Source of the DNA: Caecibacteroides pullorum
Lineage (GTDB): Bacteria; Bacteroidota; Bacteroidia; Bacteroidales; Bacteroidaceae
Direction of reading: 5' to 3'
Assembly: GCF_019239235.1 (NCBI RefSeq)
Contig: NZ_JAAZTS010000008.1
Coordinates: forward strand, 62,001 to 126,000
Length of the DNA: 64,000 nucleotides
Below the pieces are notes generated by a model. It was not told where the DNA came from and did no database searches. It saw only the letters and a list, made by a program, of their open reading frames with translations. Made by a program: the position numbers and the translations under genes. Position 1 is the first letter of the stretch. Each line of letters begins with the position of its first letter. This document shows positions 64,000 through 64,000 of the stretch, one piece after another.

Positions 64000-64000
64000 A

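Overview
The window looks like chromosomal DNA from a Bacteroides-type gut bacterium (phylum Bacteroidota). The reasons are a SusC/SusD pair next to glycoside hydrolases, repeated -7 boxes of the form TAnnTTTG (the Bacteroides sigma-ABfr promoter), mostly A-rich start contexts without Shine-Dalgarno motifs, a bS21 gene, and families that are largely restricted to Bacteroidota (DUF4248, 'smalltalk', Gly-tailed HU-like protein, BT4734-like VirE protein). No rRNA operon, CRISPR array, transposase or phage structural gene was seen.

Layout. 1-10.5 kb is housekeeping: the 3' part of priA, a PHP phosphatase, a low-molecular-weight tyrosine phosphatase, a 7TM-HD phosphodiesterase operon on the minus strand, gltX, and a minus-strand pair (Xaa-Pro aminopeptidase and gamma-carbonic anhydrase-like protein). 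10.7-25.3 kb is a translation and transcription block: rpsU, xerC-like recombinase, hpf, tRNA-Thr/Tyr/Thr, tuf, tRNA-Trp, secE, nusG, rplKAJL, rpoBC. 25.3-29.7 kb carries a NarL-type two-component pair and an unrecognised membrane lipoprotein.

29.8-39.9 kb is an accessory region that starts beside a tRNA-Ser gene. It holds a divergent HTH regulator and a VirE/primase-like ATPase, a large inverted repeat, a DUF4248 protein, an outer-membrane protein, a TonB-dependent receptor pseudogene, an NPP-type phosphodiesterase, and then a Gly-tailed HU-like DNA-binding protein, the 43-residue smalltalk protein, and a T7-lysozyme-type amidase that overlaps smalltalk by 4 nt. The VirE, DUF4248, HU, smalltalk and amidase genes are known to me as one recurring cassette. 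Here about 5.1 kb of unrelated genes seems to split it. The amidase has no signal peptide and the overlapping partner is a membrane or lipoprotein peptide, so the pair resembles an endolysin with a lysis peptide. This is the best candidate for an undescribed system in the window.

40-48.7 kb is a polysaccharide utilisation locus: susC, susD, a GH16 lipoprotein and a GH20 beta-hexosaminidase. The combination suggests host O-glycan use more than plant glucan use. 48.8-64 kb is the str-S10-spc-alpha-type ribosomal block: a DUF3467 protein, rpsL, rpsG, fusA, the S10 and spc genes through rplO, secY and map. The short rpmD gene lies between rpsE and rplO.

Intergenic structure is rich. It includes two related GC-rich hairpin repeat clusters (8.04-8.14 kb and 34.57-34.68 kb), a low-complexity ATTGAGAATTG-type repeat at four gene ends, several clear intrinsic terminators, and near-perfect TTTG-N19/20-TAnnTTTG promoters.
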